This document shows positions 35,272 through 44,353 of a DNA stretch of 46,468 nt, one piece after another. The translations under genes were made by a program, and so were the position numbers. Positions within the stretch are counted from its first letter, which is position 1. Each line of letters starts with the position of its first letter. The DNA is taken from assembly GCF_003318295.1 (NCBI RefSeq), contig NZ_QOCW01000033.1:1-46468 (forward strand), given 5' to 3'. The DNA comes from Bacillus taeanensis. GTDB taxonomy: Bacteria; Bacillota; Bacilli; Bacillales; UBA6769. The notes beneath the pieces are model-generated. The model saw only the letters and a list, made by a program, of their open reading frames with translations, was not told where the DNA came from and did not search any database.

Positions 35272-36971
35272 AATTTTTGATCTCCCATCCCTTTGACAAC
35301 GCCAAGGCTGTCCATGCGCGCAATGGACTGATAGGACCAGCGATCAGCTGAAACATCTTGAAAGGAGGAAGTTTGTGCTGCTTGAGCTGTAGTTCCTGAA
35401 ATAACCCGATCTAAAATAACGGCAATTTGTTCTCTCGTAATCGGCGCGTCTGGTGAGAACTTTCCTGTTTCTGTTCCGATAATAATCCCATAATCGGCGA
35501 CAAGCTCGATATCACTTTTTGCCCAATGATTGGCTGTATCTTGAAAAGAGGCTGATTGATTTCCTGTCGGCTGTAAATTTAACGCACGTGCAATAATCGC
35601 TGCCGCCTGTGCTCTCGTTAATGTTTGGTCAGGTGCAAATAGATCTTGTTCCATTCCTTTCATCCAGCCTTTTTCGTGCATCGCTCGTGCATCATATCTT
35701 GCCCAATGTGTGAGCGTATCTTTAAATGGTTCTCCCTGAAGCCACTGCTCATAATGACTCCAAATCGCTGGATCTTCTTGTCCTAACGCCCAACTGCCGG
35801 TTCCTTTTAAATTATATTTATGCACTAAATCCATTTTTGCTTGAATCGACTGGGCATTTTCATACCAAACTGTATAATTTCCCGGCGTGAGAGCTCTACC
35901 GTATACATAAGCAGTAGGATCTTCTGCATTTACCGTAAATGCTGCTTTAGCAGAAGCTGTTTTGGAATCGTAAGTTACCGTTCCGTTAAACTGCTGCACA
36001 AGTTCATCAACACGATACTGCGCTATCCCTCTTCCTCCATAAGATTCTTGTTCATTCCAATAACGCCCAAAGAATGGGAGGCCGAGGACAATTTTTTCAG
36101 AAGGCACATTTTGATTCAACGCATATGTAATTGATTTTTCAACCCATCCATAACTTGCAACAGGGCCGGCTGGTCCTGATTCATAGCTTTCATCATATGC
36201 CATAATCATTAAATAATCGGCGTACTCGGCAAGATTTTTGTAATCATATGAACCGTGCCAGCCTGTTTTCCACCCGTATGGATTAGCAGCCACCGCGACA
36301 GACACTTCTTTTTCAGGAGGAAGCTTTTCTCTTAAAAGTCTCACTAAGTCTGTATACGCATCACGATCAGCTTCTGTGACATTTTCAATATCGACATTGA
36401 CGCCACCTAAATTATACTGCTCGATTGTTTGCGCAATCTGGTTGGCAAGCTGTTCACGGTTTTCGAGTGCTGCACGACCAAGATCACGGTTCCAGTGATT
36501 GCTTAAAAAAGGAACTACTTTTACATTTTTCGCTTTCATTTCGGCGATAAATCTTGTACTGAACTGATTGCTCAGCTTTAAGGTACCGTCAGGATTAATA
36601 TCAAAATAGCTCGGTGCCGCAACTTGCAGTGACCCTTCAGTGCGATCAACAAACTGAATTTGCGAGGTCGTTGTTCCAAAAAACAAATAAGACATATTAA
36701 AGTCAGCGGCTTCGGCCTGAGGGGTACTTGTTTCGCCTAACGAAATTGTTGTAAAAACCATTGTCCCAAACATAACTTTAATCATGCCTTTTTTAACGGT
36801 TGGGAAGTTGTTTTTTACGTACGTTTTTACAGCTTCTTCAAAACGCTTTGATTTCTTTTTATCCAACAATCCAAGTTCATCAGCAAATTCGGTGATCAGT
36901 GGATTTAAGTAGAGGATAATTGTTTGTGTGCCGTCTTTTTCAATCAATTTATGCCTTTGAAAAAGTTCCAT
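35190..36971 (-). CDS. SLH-anchored GH18 glycoside hydrolase
   Basis: Protein of 593 aa. The N-terminus is an unusual conserved-looking cytoplasmic segment of about 60 residues (MELFQRHKLIEKDG...), followed by a membrane or signal stretch ending near AEA at about 87. The GH18 domain (about 90-410) carries GVNVDIENV with the catalytic Glu, LMIMAYDES and GLPFFGRYW, typical of spore and vegetative cell-wall N-acetylglucosaminidases of the YaaH/YdhD type. Three C-terminal SLH repeats follow (THWARYDA, NHWAKSDI, DRWSYQSI). AAGGTGAAAGG lies before the ATG. Its last 82 bp overlap, tail to tail, the plus-strand SLH gene, with no terminator between them. Confidence 0.92.
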   Translation of the reverse strand: MELFQRHKLIEKDGTQTIILYLNPLITEFADELGLLDKKKSKRFEEAVKTYVKNNFPTVKKGMIKVMFGTMVFTTISLGETSTPQAEAADFNMSYLFFGTTTSQIQFVDRTEGSLQVAAPSYFDINPDGTLKLSNQFSTRFIAEMKAKNVKVVPFLSNHWNRDLGRAALENREQLANQIAQTIEQYNLGGVNVDIENVTEADRDAYTDLVRLLREKLPPEKEVSVAVAANPYGWKTGWHGSYDYKNLAEYADYLMIMAYDESYESGPAGPVASYGWVEKSITYALNQNVPSEKIVLGLPFFGRYWNEQESYGGRGIAQYRVDELVQQFNGTVTYDSKTASAKAAFTVNAEDPTAYVYGRALTPGNYTVWYENAQSIQAKMDLVHKYNLKGTGSWALGQEDPAIWSHYEQWLQGEPFKDTLTHWARYDARAMHEKGWMKGMEQDLFAPDQTLTRAQAAAIIARALNLQPTGNQSASFQDTANHWAKSDIELVADYGIIIGTETGKFSPDAPITREQIAVILDRVISGTTAQAAQTSSFQDVSADRWSYQSIARMDSLGVVKGMGDQKFQPLDKVTRGQMAALMNRASVHFPGSS

Positions 36972-37030
36972 ATTCCTTTCACCTTCTTTCTCTCCTTCCT
37001 ATTGTTCGCAATATCCCCCTTTATCAATAC

Positions 37031-37065
37031 AAAAAAACTGCAGTACGTCTTTGTACTGCAGTTTT
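37031..37065 (-). terminator. Terminator of mnaA
   Basis: Perfect 13-bp stem (37034-37046 with 37053-37065) followed by seven T on the minus strand. Confidence 0.9.
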
Positions 37066-37076
37066 CCTTATATATC

Positions 37077-38225
37077 CTATACTTCAAATCGATCAGGCTT
37101 TGTATGTTGTTTACCGAAATGATATAAAATTGCCTCAACAATTCGTCTTGAAGCTTCTCCATCCCCGTATGGATTTGACGCTTGCGCCATTTTTTCATAG
37201 GCTGCCTCATCATGAAGAAGCTCTTTCGCTAAATTATAAATATGTTCTTCATTCGTTCCGGCAAGCTTTAAGGTGCCTGCCTCAATTCCTTCGGGGCGCT
37301 CTGTTGTGTCGCGAAGTACAAGAACTGGGACACCAAGTGACGGTGCTTCTTCCTGTACACCACCTGAATCCGTTAAAATAATGTGCGCGCGTGATGCGAA
37401 ATTATGAAAATCTAATACACCAAGTGGTTCAATTAAACGAATGCGCGGATCATTGCCGAGAATCTCATCCGCTATTTCTCGCACAACCGGATTTAAATGA
37501 ACAGGATAAATCACCTGCACATCATCATGCTCATCAACGAGGCGTTTGACTGCTCTGAACATATTGCGCATTGGCTCTCCTAAATTTTCGCGGCGGTGTG
37601 CCGTTAATAAAATGAGGCGGTCGTCTCCAAGCTGATCGAGCACTTCATTAGAATACGCCTCATTCACCGTTGTTTTTAACGCATCAATGGCCGTATTACC
37701 TGTAATAAAAATCGATTCTTCCCGCTTGTTTTCTGTTATTAAATTGTTTGCGGATTTTGAAGTGGGCGCAAAATGCAGATCTGCAATCACCCCTGTCATT
37801 TGGCGGTTCATTTCTTCAGGAAAGGGCGAGTATTTATTCCACGTACGCAAGCCCGCTTCTACATGGCCAACTGCGATTTGATTATAAAGCGCGGCAAGAC
37901 TTGCCACAAACGTTGTCGTTGTGTCACCGTGAACAAGCACAATATCAGGTTTTACTTTTTTCATAATATCGTCTAACCCCTGCAGAGCGCGGGACGTAAT
38001 ATCTGTTAAGGTTTGACGGTCTTTCATAATGTTTAAGTCATAATCAGGAGTAATTTCAAAGATTTCTAATACTTGATCAAGCATTTCACGGTGCTGTGCT
38101 GTCACCGTTACAATCGATTCAATTTCTTCCGTATGCTTTTGAAGCTCTAATACGAGCGGTGCCATTTTAATTGCTTCAGGTCTTGTTCCAAAAATCGTCA
38201 TTACTTTAATCCGGTTTGCCATCAT
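37077..38225 (-). CDS. mnaA: UDP-N-acetylglucosamine 2-epimerase (non-hydrolysing)
   Basis: Converts UDP-GlcNAc to UDP-ManNAc in the cytoplasm. It is 382 aa, the family length. Signatures are TIFGTRPEAIKMAPL, TAQHREMLDQ, VHGDTTTTFVASLAA, HVEAGLRT, EEMNRQMTG, LLTAHRRENLGEP, LTDSGGVQEEAPSLGVPVLVLRDTTERPEG. These include the catalytic Asp and Glu and the His of the active site. AAGGAGAG precedes the ATG pair at 38225; either Met could start. UDP-ManNAc is the substrate of the TagA enzyme encoded at 23113-23856 and would provide the ManNAc that CsaB pyruvylates. It is followed by a clear terminator. Confidence 0.95.
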   Translation of the reverse strand: MMANRIKVMTIFGTRPEAIKMAPLVLELQKHTEEIESIVTVTAQHREMLDQVLEIFEITPDYDLNIMKDRQTLTDITSRALQGLDDIMKKVKPDIVLVHGDTTTTFVASLAALYNQIAVGHVEAGLRTWNKYSPFPEEMNRQMTGVIADLHFAPTSKSANNLITENKREESIFITGNTAIDALKTTVNEAYSNEVLDQLGDDRLILLTAHRRENLGEPMRNMFRAVKRLVDEHDDVQVIYPVHLNPVVREIADEILGNDPRIRLIEPLGVLDFHNFASRAHIILTDSGGVQEEAPSLGVPVLVLRDTTERPEGIEAGTLKLAGTNEEHIYNLAKELLHDEAAYEKMAQASNPYGDGEASRRIVEAILYHFGKQHTKPDRFEV

Positions 38226-38272
38226 TTTCTCTCCTTACTGCTGATTTCTTCTCTATAGTAAAGTTCTTACTT

Positions 38273-39145
38273 TTATTCTTCCAATACTTTCTTTAAATAA
38301 TCGAACAGCGGCTTTTGTAAATCTTCCCGCTTTAACGCAAATTCAATCGTTGCTTTTATAAAATTTAATTTGTCTCCAACATCATAACGTTTTCCTTCGA
38401 ATGTATATGCAAGAAGTGGCGATGAATGATTAAGTGTATTCAATGCATCTGTTAATTGAATTTCCCCCGCTCTTCCCGGCTCCTGTGTTTCTAAAATTGG
38501 AAAAATAGCAGGCGGCAGCACATAGCGTCCCATAATCGCTAAAGATGAGGGCGCCTCTTCAGCTGTTGGTTTTTCAACAAGCCTTGAAATGGTATGAACT
38601 TCATTCTCATGTATTGTTTCTTTTAGAGCAATAATGCCGTATTTTGAAACATCTTCTTGTTGGACATGCTGAACGCCAATTACGGGAAGATTGTATGTAT
38701 GATAAACATCAATAAGCTGTTTTAAGCACGGTACCTCTGACTGGACAATATCGTCTCCAAGCAGGACAGCAAAAGGTTCATTGCCGATAAAACGGTGGGC
38801 ACAATAAACCGCATCTCCCAGCCCTTTTGGTTCTTTTTGACGAATATAATGAATATTGCTGAGTTCAGAAATATTCCTCATGCTCTGAAGTAAAGCTGTT
38901 TTTCCTCTTTTAACGAGCGTTTCTTCTAACTCATAGGATTTATCGAAGTGATCTTCAATCGCTCGTTTTCCTCGGCCTGTTACAATAATAATGTCTTCAA
39001 TACCAGAAACGGCAGCCTCTTCCACAATATATTGAATCGTTGGTTTATCTACAATAGGAAGCATTTCTTTTGGCTGTGCTTTTGTTGCAGGTAAAAATCG
39101 GGTACCAAGGCCAGCAGCAGGGATAATTGCTTTTCGCACCTTCAT
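38273..39145 (-). CDS. gtaB: UTP-glucose-1-phosphate uridylyltransferase
   Basis: Makes UDP-glucose from UTP and glucose-1-phosphate, feeding glycolipid anchors of lipoteichoic acid and glucosylation of wall polymers. It is 290 aa. The nucleotidyltransferase signature [20 protein letters not shown] opens the protein, followed by [39 protein letters not shown] and [12 protein letters not shown]. It lies 47 bp upstream of mnaA on the same strand, a small nucleotide-sugar pair likely to be co-transcribed. GTGGTGAG before the ATG is a modest ribosome-binding site. Confidence 0.94.
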   Translation of the reverse strand: MKVRKAIIPAAGLGTRFLPATKAQPKEMLPIVDKPTIQYIVEEAAVSGIEDIIIVTGRGKRAIEDHFDKSYELEETLVKRGKTALLQSMRNISELSNIHYIRQKEPKGLGDAVYCAHRFIGNEPFAVLLGDDIVQSEVPCLKQLIDVYHTYNLPVIGVQHVQQEDVSKYGIIALKETIHENEVHTISRLVEKPTAEEAPSSLAIMGRYVLPPAIFPILETQEPGRAGEIQLTDALNTLNHSSPLLAYTFEGKRYDVGDKLNFIKATIEFALKREDLQKPLFDYLKKVLEE

Positions 39146-39319
39146 TTTCTCACCACTTTTTTAAATATTTAAAGAACATTACGAACTTATCGCTTAACAA
39201 GAGGAAACAACACCTTAAGCTTACCATAAATTGAAAGTTCTATATATTATGTTTTGGTTCCTTTTTTTCAGCCTGCCTATACAATAATCATTCGAAGCTG
39301 GAAAGCACTTTTTGTTCTA

Positions 39320-39362
39320 TAAAAAGGGAAAGTTATTAAGGTTAAAAACCAATAACTTTCCC
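39320..39362 (-). terminator. Terminator of the SGNH-like gene
   Basis: Perfect 12-bp stem (39326-39337 with 39351-39362), followed by five T on the minus strand. Confidence 0.82.
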
Positions 39363-39377
39363 TTTCCGCTCATTTCA

Positions 39378-40178
39378 TTATTTACTTAAAAAATAGTTTC
39401 CTAAATAATCAGCCCAAAGCTGATGACCTTTTTCATTTGGTGTATCATCTTCTTTATGAATATATTGTAATAATTCTTCACTATCAGGCTTCGGCCAACT
39501 TGCCCAATGATTAAGATAATAATACCCTTTCTCTGCTGCATAGGCTTCAAGCACTGCAACTTGTGCTGAATAATAAAGGACATTATATGCTGGATTTGGC
39601 GGCTGCAGGAAGATAACTGCATCAGGTGACGATTGTTTAACCGCATATACGATTGCCTCAATGCTTTGTTGATTATTTTCTGATTCCACTGCCCCTGTAT
39701 CATTTAAGGTAAACGGCTCTAACAATAAAATATCAGGCTGCAATGCTGCAATTTCGTACTGTTTCTGATTTTGGACCACTGTTACAGAGTGATCATCTCC
39801 ATAGCTTTTTACAACAATGTCAAACACGTCTTCTCCATAAGCTGTGTCTAACTGCTGCTGCAGAAGTGCAGGCCAGCCTTGTTCACCCTCTGAGACAGCC
39901 TTAGAACCTACTACCACAAACTTAATTGTCTCTTTACTCGCAAGCTTTGCTTGAATTTTCTCTGCAAGATCTTCAGGTAAATTTGCTGTTAATGTGTCAA
40001 CATTTACTGGAGTTGTTTCTGATGAAGCGAGTTCCTTTGCTTCTGCTTCCACAGGACTTCCTTCTAACAGTGCATCAACCGCTGCCTCTTTAATTTTTTG
40101 ATCCCAATGAATTTTACCAGCTATAAGTGCACTAAGGCTTGCGAGGCAGACAACTGCGATAAATAATTTCTTCAACAT
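39378..40178 (-). CDS. SGNH/GDSL-like hydrolase family protein, membrane-anchored
   Basis: Protein of 266 aa with an N-terminal membrane anchor or uncleaved signal (about 4-22) and a Glu/Ala-rich spacer. The C-terminal 180 residues resemble SGNH hydrolases: a block I-like VVGSKAVSEGEQGWP (with Ser, but lacking the usual GDS), a mid-domain LLLEPFTLND and a late D-x-x-H-like DTPNEKGHQLW. The likely catalytic Ser, Asp and His are therefore arguable, and activity on an acyl ester of a wall polymer is only a guess. The start is ATG 40178 behind GAGGGGGG; the frame extends to 40205 but lacks a better site. It is followed by its own terminator. Confidence 0.78.
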   Translation of the reverse strand: MLKKLFIAVVCLASLSALIAGKIHWDQKIKEAAVDALLEGSPVEAEAKELASSETTPVNVDTLTANLPEDLAEKIQAKLASKETIKFVVVGSKAVSEGEQGWPALLQQQLDTAYGEDVFDIVVKSYGDDHSVTVVQNQKQYEIAALQPDILLLEPFTLNDTGAVESENNQQSIEAIVYAVKQSSPDAVIFLQPPNPAYNVLYYSAQVAVLEAYAAEKGYYYLNHWASWPKPDSEELLQYIHKEDDTPNEKGHQLWADYLGNYFLSK

Positions 40179-40271
40179 ATTCCCCCCTCTAATGCACGAC
40201 ATCAATGCCGAACAATGCTTTTTCCAGTTTTATCATATCGATTAATAGGGTTAGAATCAAGAAAGTTTTAC

Positions 40272-40308
40272 AAAAAGACGGATAAATCTAAACGTATCAC
40301 CATCTTTT
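40272..40308 (-). terminator. Possible terminator overlapping the VanZ gene stop
   Basis: AAAAGACGG and CCATCTTTT pair over 9 bp with one G-U, with further inner pairing. A T-rich tail follows on the minus strand. The right arm includes the stop codon of the gene. Confidence 0.55.
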
Positions 40309-40789
40309 ATTTTTTCCTTACTTTATAAAACCCAACCATGATTACAATTCCAATGACAGCGCCAAATGTATCTAACATCACATCGTGAAATAATGGGGTC
40401 CGGTTTGGTGTTAAGCTTTGATGAAACTCATCAGAACAAGCATAGCTAAATGCTAACAATACTGCTAAGGCGATTTTTTGGATAGAGAAATTGGTACGCT
40501 GAACAAGTGCCCGATACAAGAGCGCTCCTAACAGCAGATAAATCATAAGATGGGCGCCTTTTCGAATAAAAAACTCAACAAAGCCTTCTTCACCAAGACT
40601 TTGAATGCTTATTTCTTTACCTGCATATGTAAATGACACATTGCTAAAATAAGTATGCACCAACGAAAGATCAACATAGGAAGAAAGTGTTGGTCTTAAA
40701 TCTTGATTTTCATACGGCTGCGCTGAAAAACTAAAAATAATCCCGGCACAAATAATGACCGGAAGCCAATATATGCTAAATTGCTTCAT
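40307..40789 (-). CDS. VanZ-like family membrane protein
   Basis: Small integral membrane protein of 160 aa with about four to five membrane segments. Hallmarks are FSFSAQPYENQ after the first segment, FFIRKGAHLMIYLLLG, and SDEFHQSLTPNRTPLFHDVMLDTFGAVIG, the classic VanZ C-terminal motif. VanZ lowers sensitivity to teicoplanin in enterococci by an unknown mechanism, but the wide family has no defined reaction. The start is ATG 40789 with AGGAGG 6 nt upstream; the frame is open further to 40822. It has no obvious operon partner. Confidence 0.9.
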   Translation of the reverse strand: MKQFSIYWLPVIICAGIIFSFSAQPYENQDLRPTLSSYVDLSLVHTYFSNVSFTYAGKEISIQSLGEEGFVEFFIRKGAHLMIYLLLGALLYRALVQRTNFSIQKIALAVLLAFSYACSDEFHQSLTPNRTPLFHDVMLDTFGAVIGIVIMVGFYKVRKK

Positions 40790-40865
40790 TATGAACCTCC
40801 TGTCACCTCTTAATAAACACATACAATTTTATCATAGGACAGTGAAATTCCCTATGAAAGAAAAG

Positions 40866-40916
40866 AAAAAAACAAAAAGAGCTGCCTCCCTAGGGTCAGA
40901 CCCTAGGGAGGCAGCC
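40866..40916 (-). terminator. Terminator of the aminotransferase gene, very GC-rich palindrome
   Basis: The 17-bp arms (40881-40897 with 40899-40915, tri- to mononucleotide loop) are perfect complements. On the minus strand CTTTTTG and more T follow. The words GCTGCCTC and GTCAGACC recall the arms of the 3043-3159 palindrome. Confidence 0.88.
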
Positions 40917-40932
40917 ACTTGTTCATACTGAT

Positions 40933-42132
40933 TTATACTTCCTGCTTTTCAAGATGAATAGCATTTTGAAAAACGTTTACTAAAGTCTTCATTCCTTGTT
41001 CAAGCTTATCAGGTGTTGAATGGGTGAAGTTTAATCTTATTGTGTTTTGTTCAGGATTTGACACGTAAAACGGTGCCCCAGGTACATAAGCTACGCCGTT
41101 TTCTACAGCTGTATTTAACAGCTCTGTTGCATTAATTTCTTCCGGAAGGCGCACCCAGAAAAACATCCCGCCTTTCGGTTCAATGTAAGAAAGACCTGGA
41201 AGATCTGCCTGATCAAGCAGATTCTGCATAATTTTCATCCGGTTAAAATATTCTTTCTGAAGTGTTGCAATATGTCTGTTAAGATCAAAGTCACAGCACA
41301 AATGATAAAGGGCATGGTGTGCGAGAGAGTTTGAATGAAGATCGGCTGCCTGTTTTGCCTGCGCCATCATCCGAATGATTTGATAAGGGCCTTTAATCCA
41401 GCCTGTTCTTAGCGCCGGAACAACTGTTTTTGAGAACGTACTCGTATAAAGAACATGTTTGCCGTTATCAAGTGCTGCAATTGGCGTATATGTTTCTTTA
41501 GGGTTAAATTTAAGCTCACCATATGGATCATCTTCAAAAATAACAACATTTTTCTTTTTCGCAAGCTTCAATAAAAGCTTGCGTCTTTCTAAGGACCATA
41601 CTTTACCTGATGGATTTGAAAACGTTGGAACAACATATACACACTTTGGCATATACTTTTTCATTTTATATTCTAAATCTTCAGGAATCATGCCGTGCTC
41701 ATCCGATTCAACTGGAATAATGTTTACTTCATAGGACTGAAATACTTGAACAGCCGCTAAGTATGTAGGGTTTTCTGTTAATACAACATCCCCTGGGCTG
41801 AACATAATCCGCGCAAATAAATCAATCGCCTGCTGGGAACCTGTTGTAAGCATCACTTCTTCAAGTTTTGCTTTGATTCCTTTTGCTCCCATTCTTTCAA
41901 TTAATACTTCACGCAGTGGTTCGTATCCTTCTGTTAAGCCATATTGAAACGATTTTTTACCTGATTGAAAAGTTTTCGAAAAGGCTGCTTCCACCGCTTC
42001 AACTGGAAATAAATCATCGTCAGGAAGTCCTCCCGCAAATGAAATGACATTTCCACTATTCACGACCTTTAAAATATCTCGAACTGCAGATGACTGCAGA
42101 TGCTGCACTCGTTTTGCAAATGCATATTTCAT
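40933..42132 (-). CDS. PLP-dependent class I/II aminotransferase (LysN/MocR-domain type)
   Basis: Fold-type I aminotransferase of 399 aa, of the branch that includes 2-aminoadipate and aromatic/branched-chain transaminases. Visible elements are FAGGLPDDDLFP, YGLTEGYEPLRE, TTGSQQAIDL, NPTYLAA, PTFSNPSG, DDPYGEL, the PLP lysine in STFSKTVVPALRTGW, and the substrate-carboxylate Arg in NTIRLNF. There is no GntR domain, so it is not a MocR regulator. The actual substrate cannot be told from sequence. It appears monocistronic, with a strong terminator, and no functional link to the polymer genes is seen. Confidence 0.88.
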   Translation of the reverse strand: MKYAFAKRVQHLQSSAVRDILKVVNSGNVISFAGGLPDDDLFPVEAVEAAFSKTFQSGKKSFQYGLTEGYEPLREVLIERMGAKGIKAKLEEVMLTTGSQQAIDLFARIMFSPGDVVLTENPTYLAAVQVFQSYEVNIIPVESDEHGMIPEDLEYKMKKYMPKCVYVVPTFSNPSGKVWSLERRKLLLKLAKKKNVVIFEDDPYGELKFNPKETYTPIAALDNGKHVLYTSTFSKTVVPALRTGWIKGPYQIIRMMAQAKQAADLHSNSLAHHALYHLCCDFDLNRHIATLQKEYFNRMKIMQNLLDQADLPGLSYIEPKGGMFFWVRLPEEINATELLNTAVENGVAYVPGAPFYVSNPEQNTIRLNFTHSTPDKLEQGMKTLVNVFQNAIHLEKQEV

Positions 42133-42250
42133 AATTTCCCCACCCTTAAAATGTTTTGCAATTATCTAAATCTTATTATTAATACTATTATTCTGATATA
42201 AAAAGTCAATAGTTATTTCTTAATTTTTAATAGAGAATAAAAAATTATCC

Positions 42251-42863
42251 CTATAATTTGCTCCTCACCTGTAAAAATTCTGTAATAAAGGATTGATAAT
42301 GAAACTGCAGCGCAATATAACATGTATGTGACTGCTTTATATTGATATCAGGTTTTTCACAAAAATCAGCAATCGTCATTCCTCTAGCAGGCCCTTCTTG
42401 TTCCTCCACTATAACAGGGCGCAGCGCAAATTGAAAGATCTCTAGATTTACAACTGCCCTTATTGTCAATAGATTATGCCTCGGACTTCCGCCTAATGAT
42501 GGCTTTTGTTTTTTATAAAGAGCATAGTAATAATCAAACATTGGTTTAATGAGATTGCCTCATTTTGTTTTCTTTTGTGCATCCATTTGTGCGGCCATTT
42601 GCGGAGTAATCACGGCGTAGTTTGTGACTGTGACATTAAGAGGAAACAGCTTCACAACCTTTGCCGAAGAATGACTAATGACAATATTTGCTGCTAACTC
42701 TAGTAAATAAAAGGTATTACGGAACCGTATCTTTTTGTGAGACATTTCCGTACTCAGCGACGATTCCGACTAACTCAATGTTTGGATGATGAAGAGCATA
42801 CATAAGAGCAATTGAATCATCAATGCCGACATCACTAAAAAGTAAAATGTTTTTCTTTGTCAT
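42251..42863 (-). pseudogene. Inosine-uridine nucleoside hydrolase remnant
   Basis: Three fragments in different frames cover a nucleoside N-ribohydrolase. The first starts at ATG 42863 behind AGAGGTGATT and reads KNILLFSDVGIDDSIALMYAL, a variant of the Asp-rich Ca-binding motif (normally D-x-D-x-x-x-D-D). The second (42560-42745) contains FPLNVTVTNYAVITPQMA, and the third (42251-42541) holds the C-terminal part. The total is about 204 codons, whereas the family is about 310, so an internal deletion of roughly 100 codons is likely as well as at least two frame changes. No functional product is expected. Confidence 0.82.
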
Positions 42864-42927
42864 CCAATCACCTCTGCCTAAATATATTGGTAGGAAATGC
42901 GATTTATACATGGGAGAGCTTCGCGGC

Positions 42928-43479
42928 TTATTTTTGTTCGGGAATACCCGGCGGAAGATAATGAGGTGGTATTTTTAACCATCCTCTACTTTTCATTAAG
43001 TTCTTTAAAGGAGAGGCAAATTTCATTAATTCCACTTGAACTTGAAAAAATAACATTCCAACATCTGTTCGCACATACTGCGACATTGCCTGCGCACAAA
43101 ATACAATAGCTGCTGCTACCTTTACAGAAATTAAATTGGCGATTTCATCATCAGTTAGTTTCACGCCTTCAGGAACAGACTTTGGATCAGATTTTGGCTT
43201 TTCTTCATTTATTGCAGATAACGGAATACCTTCTTGCACCATAAACTTTTTAATTAGCTCATAATCGGCCTTTGAACCTTGAATGGCATTTTCTAACGTA
43301 TGAATAAGGTCTTTATCTGTTGTTGTATTTAACGCAGCTTGATACAATGCTCTTGCTTCTTGAAATCCTGTTAGAGAGGTCCATAAATTCATTACTTCGC
43401 CGACATGTAAAGGAGGTTTTGATTCTTCATCTACTAAAGATTTCATTAATTCCGAAATCGCTTCAAGCGCTCGAGTCAT
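42928..43479 (-). CDS. DUF3231 family protein
   Basis: Soluble helical protein of 183 aa. It matches the DUF3231 pattern by its N-terminal LHVGEVMNLWTSL, the repeated amphipathic helices, and the C-terminal MKSRGWLKIPPHYLPPG. The family is common in Bacillus and Paenibacillus and ferritin-like in outline, but no function is established. The start is ATG 43479 with GGAG 8 nt upstream; an earlier GTG at 43488 overlaps the ribosome-binding site. It lies between the nucleoside hydrolase remnant and the terminator of the tRNA operon. No terminator of its own was seen. Confidence 0.85.
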   Translation of the reverse strand: MTRALEAISELMKSLVDEESKPPLHVGEVMNLWTSLTGFQEARALYQAALNTTTDKDLIHTLENAIQGSKADYELIKKFMVQEGIPLSAINEEKPKSDPKSVPEGVKLTDDEIANLISVKVAAAIVFCAQAMSQYVRTDVGMLFFQVQVELMKFASPLKNLMKSRGWLKIPPHYLPPGIPEQK

Positions 43480-43572
43480 AACATTCACTCCAAAAATTTT
43501 TATGACTATTATTTGCTTAAAAGCTAAATATTATGTATAAAATTAACAAATAAGACCATTCAGTTTCCCCAT

Positions 43573-43620
43573 CCATAAAAAAAGACAAGGCTGTAATTAC
43601 AGCCTTGTCTTTTTTTATGG
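43573..43620 (-). terminator. Terminator of the rRNA-tRNA operon
   Basis: A perfect 48-bp palindrome with a GC-rich core and seven T at its base, 2 nt from the last tRNA gene. It can work in both directions. Confidence 0.93.
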
Positions 43621-43621
43621 A

Positions 43622-43693
43622 TGACCCGTACGGGATTCGAACCCGTGTTACCGCCGTGAAAGGGCGGTGTCTTAACCGCTTGACCAACGGGCC
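43622..43693 (-). tRNA. tRNA-Glu (anticodon TTC)
   Basis: Full cloverleaf; the anticodon loop reads CTTTCAC. CCA is not encoded. Last gene of the operon. Confidence 0.95.
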
Positions 43694-43714
43694 ATATAAT
43701 TTAAATAAAATAAA

Positions 43715-43805
43715 TGGCGGAGAAGGAGGGATTTGAACCCTCGCGCCGCTTACACGACCTACACCCTTAGCAGGGGCGCCCCTTCAGCCACTTGGGTACT
43801 TCTCC
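43715..43805 (-). tRNA. tRNA-Ser (anticodon GCT)
   Basis: Long variable arm; loop CTGCTAA; the GGAGAAG acceptor pairs with CTTCTCC; CCA is encoded. Confidence 0.95.
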
Positions 43806-43806
43806 A

Positions 43807-43881
43807 TGGCTCCACAGGTAGGACTCGAACCTACGACCGATCGGTTAACAGCCGATTGCTCTACCACTGAGCTACTGTGGA
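43807..43881 (-). tRNA. tRNA-Asn (anticodon GTT)
   Basis: Loop CTGTTAA; the TCCACAG acceptor pairs with CTGTGGA; CCA is encoded. Confidence 0.95.
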
Positions 43882-43887
43882 ATAAAA

Positions 43888-43964
<77 letters not shown>

Positions 43965-43993
43965 ATTAAAAATGGGTAATAAAATGGTATTAA

Positions 43994-44075
43994 TACCGGT
44001 GGTCGGGGTCGAACCGACACTCCCGAAGGAACACGATTTTGAGTCGTGCGCGTCTGCCAATTCCGCCACACCGGC
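43994..44075 (-). tRNA. tRNA-Leu (anticodon CAA)
   Basis: Long variable arm; loop CTCAAAA; acceptor GCCGGTG with CACCGGT; CCA is not encoded. Confidence 0.95.
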
Positions 44076-44092
44076 AAAGGACAGATAACTTT

Positions 44093-44166
44093 TGGAGGCG
44101 GCAACCGGATTTGAACCGGTGATCAGGGTTTTGCAGACCCATGCCTTACCACTTGGCTATGCCGCC
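44093..44166 (-). tRNA. tRNA-Cys (anticodon GCA)
   Basis: Loop CTGCAAA; acceptor GGCGGCA with TGCCGCC; discriminator T; CCA is encoded. Confidence 0.95.
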
Positions 44167-44180
44167 ATCTTAAGTTTAAA

Positions 44181-44255
44181 TGGAGCGGAAGACGGGATTC
44201 GAACCCGCGACCCCCACCTTGGCAAGGTGGTGTTCTACCACTGAACTACTTCCGC
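44181..44255 (-). tRNA. tRNA-Gly (anticodon GCC), copy 1
   Basis: Loop TTGCCAA; CCA is encoded. Identical in sequence to the second Gly gene at 45748-45822. Confidence 0.95.
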
Positions 44256-44262
44256 AAATAAA

Positions 44263-44337
44263 TGGCTGGGCTAGCTGGATTCGAACCAACGCATGACGGA
44301 ACCAAAAACCGTTGCCTTACCGCTTGGCTATAGCCCA
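44263..44337 (-). tRNA. tRNA-Gln (anticodon TTG)
   Basis: Loop TTTTGGT; acceptor TGGGCTA with TAGCCCA; CCA is encoded. Confidence 0.94.
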
Positions 44338-44353
44338 ACAACCTAAATAAAAA

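Noticed and set aside
36920..37381. 153-aa plus-strand frame across the mnaA end
   Set aside because: Antisense to mnaA and its terminator; composition not protein-like.
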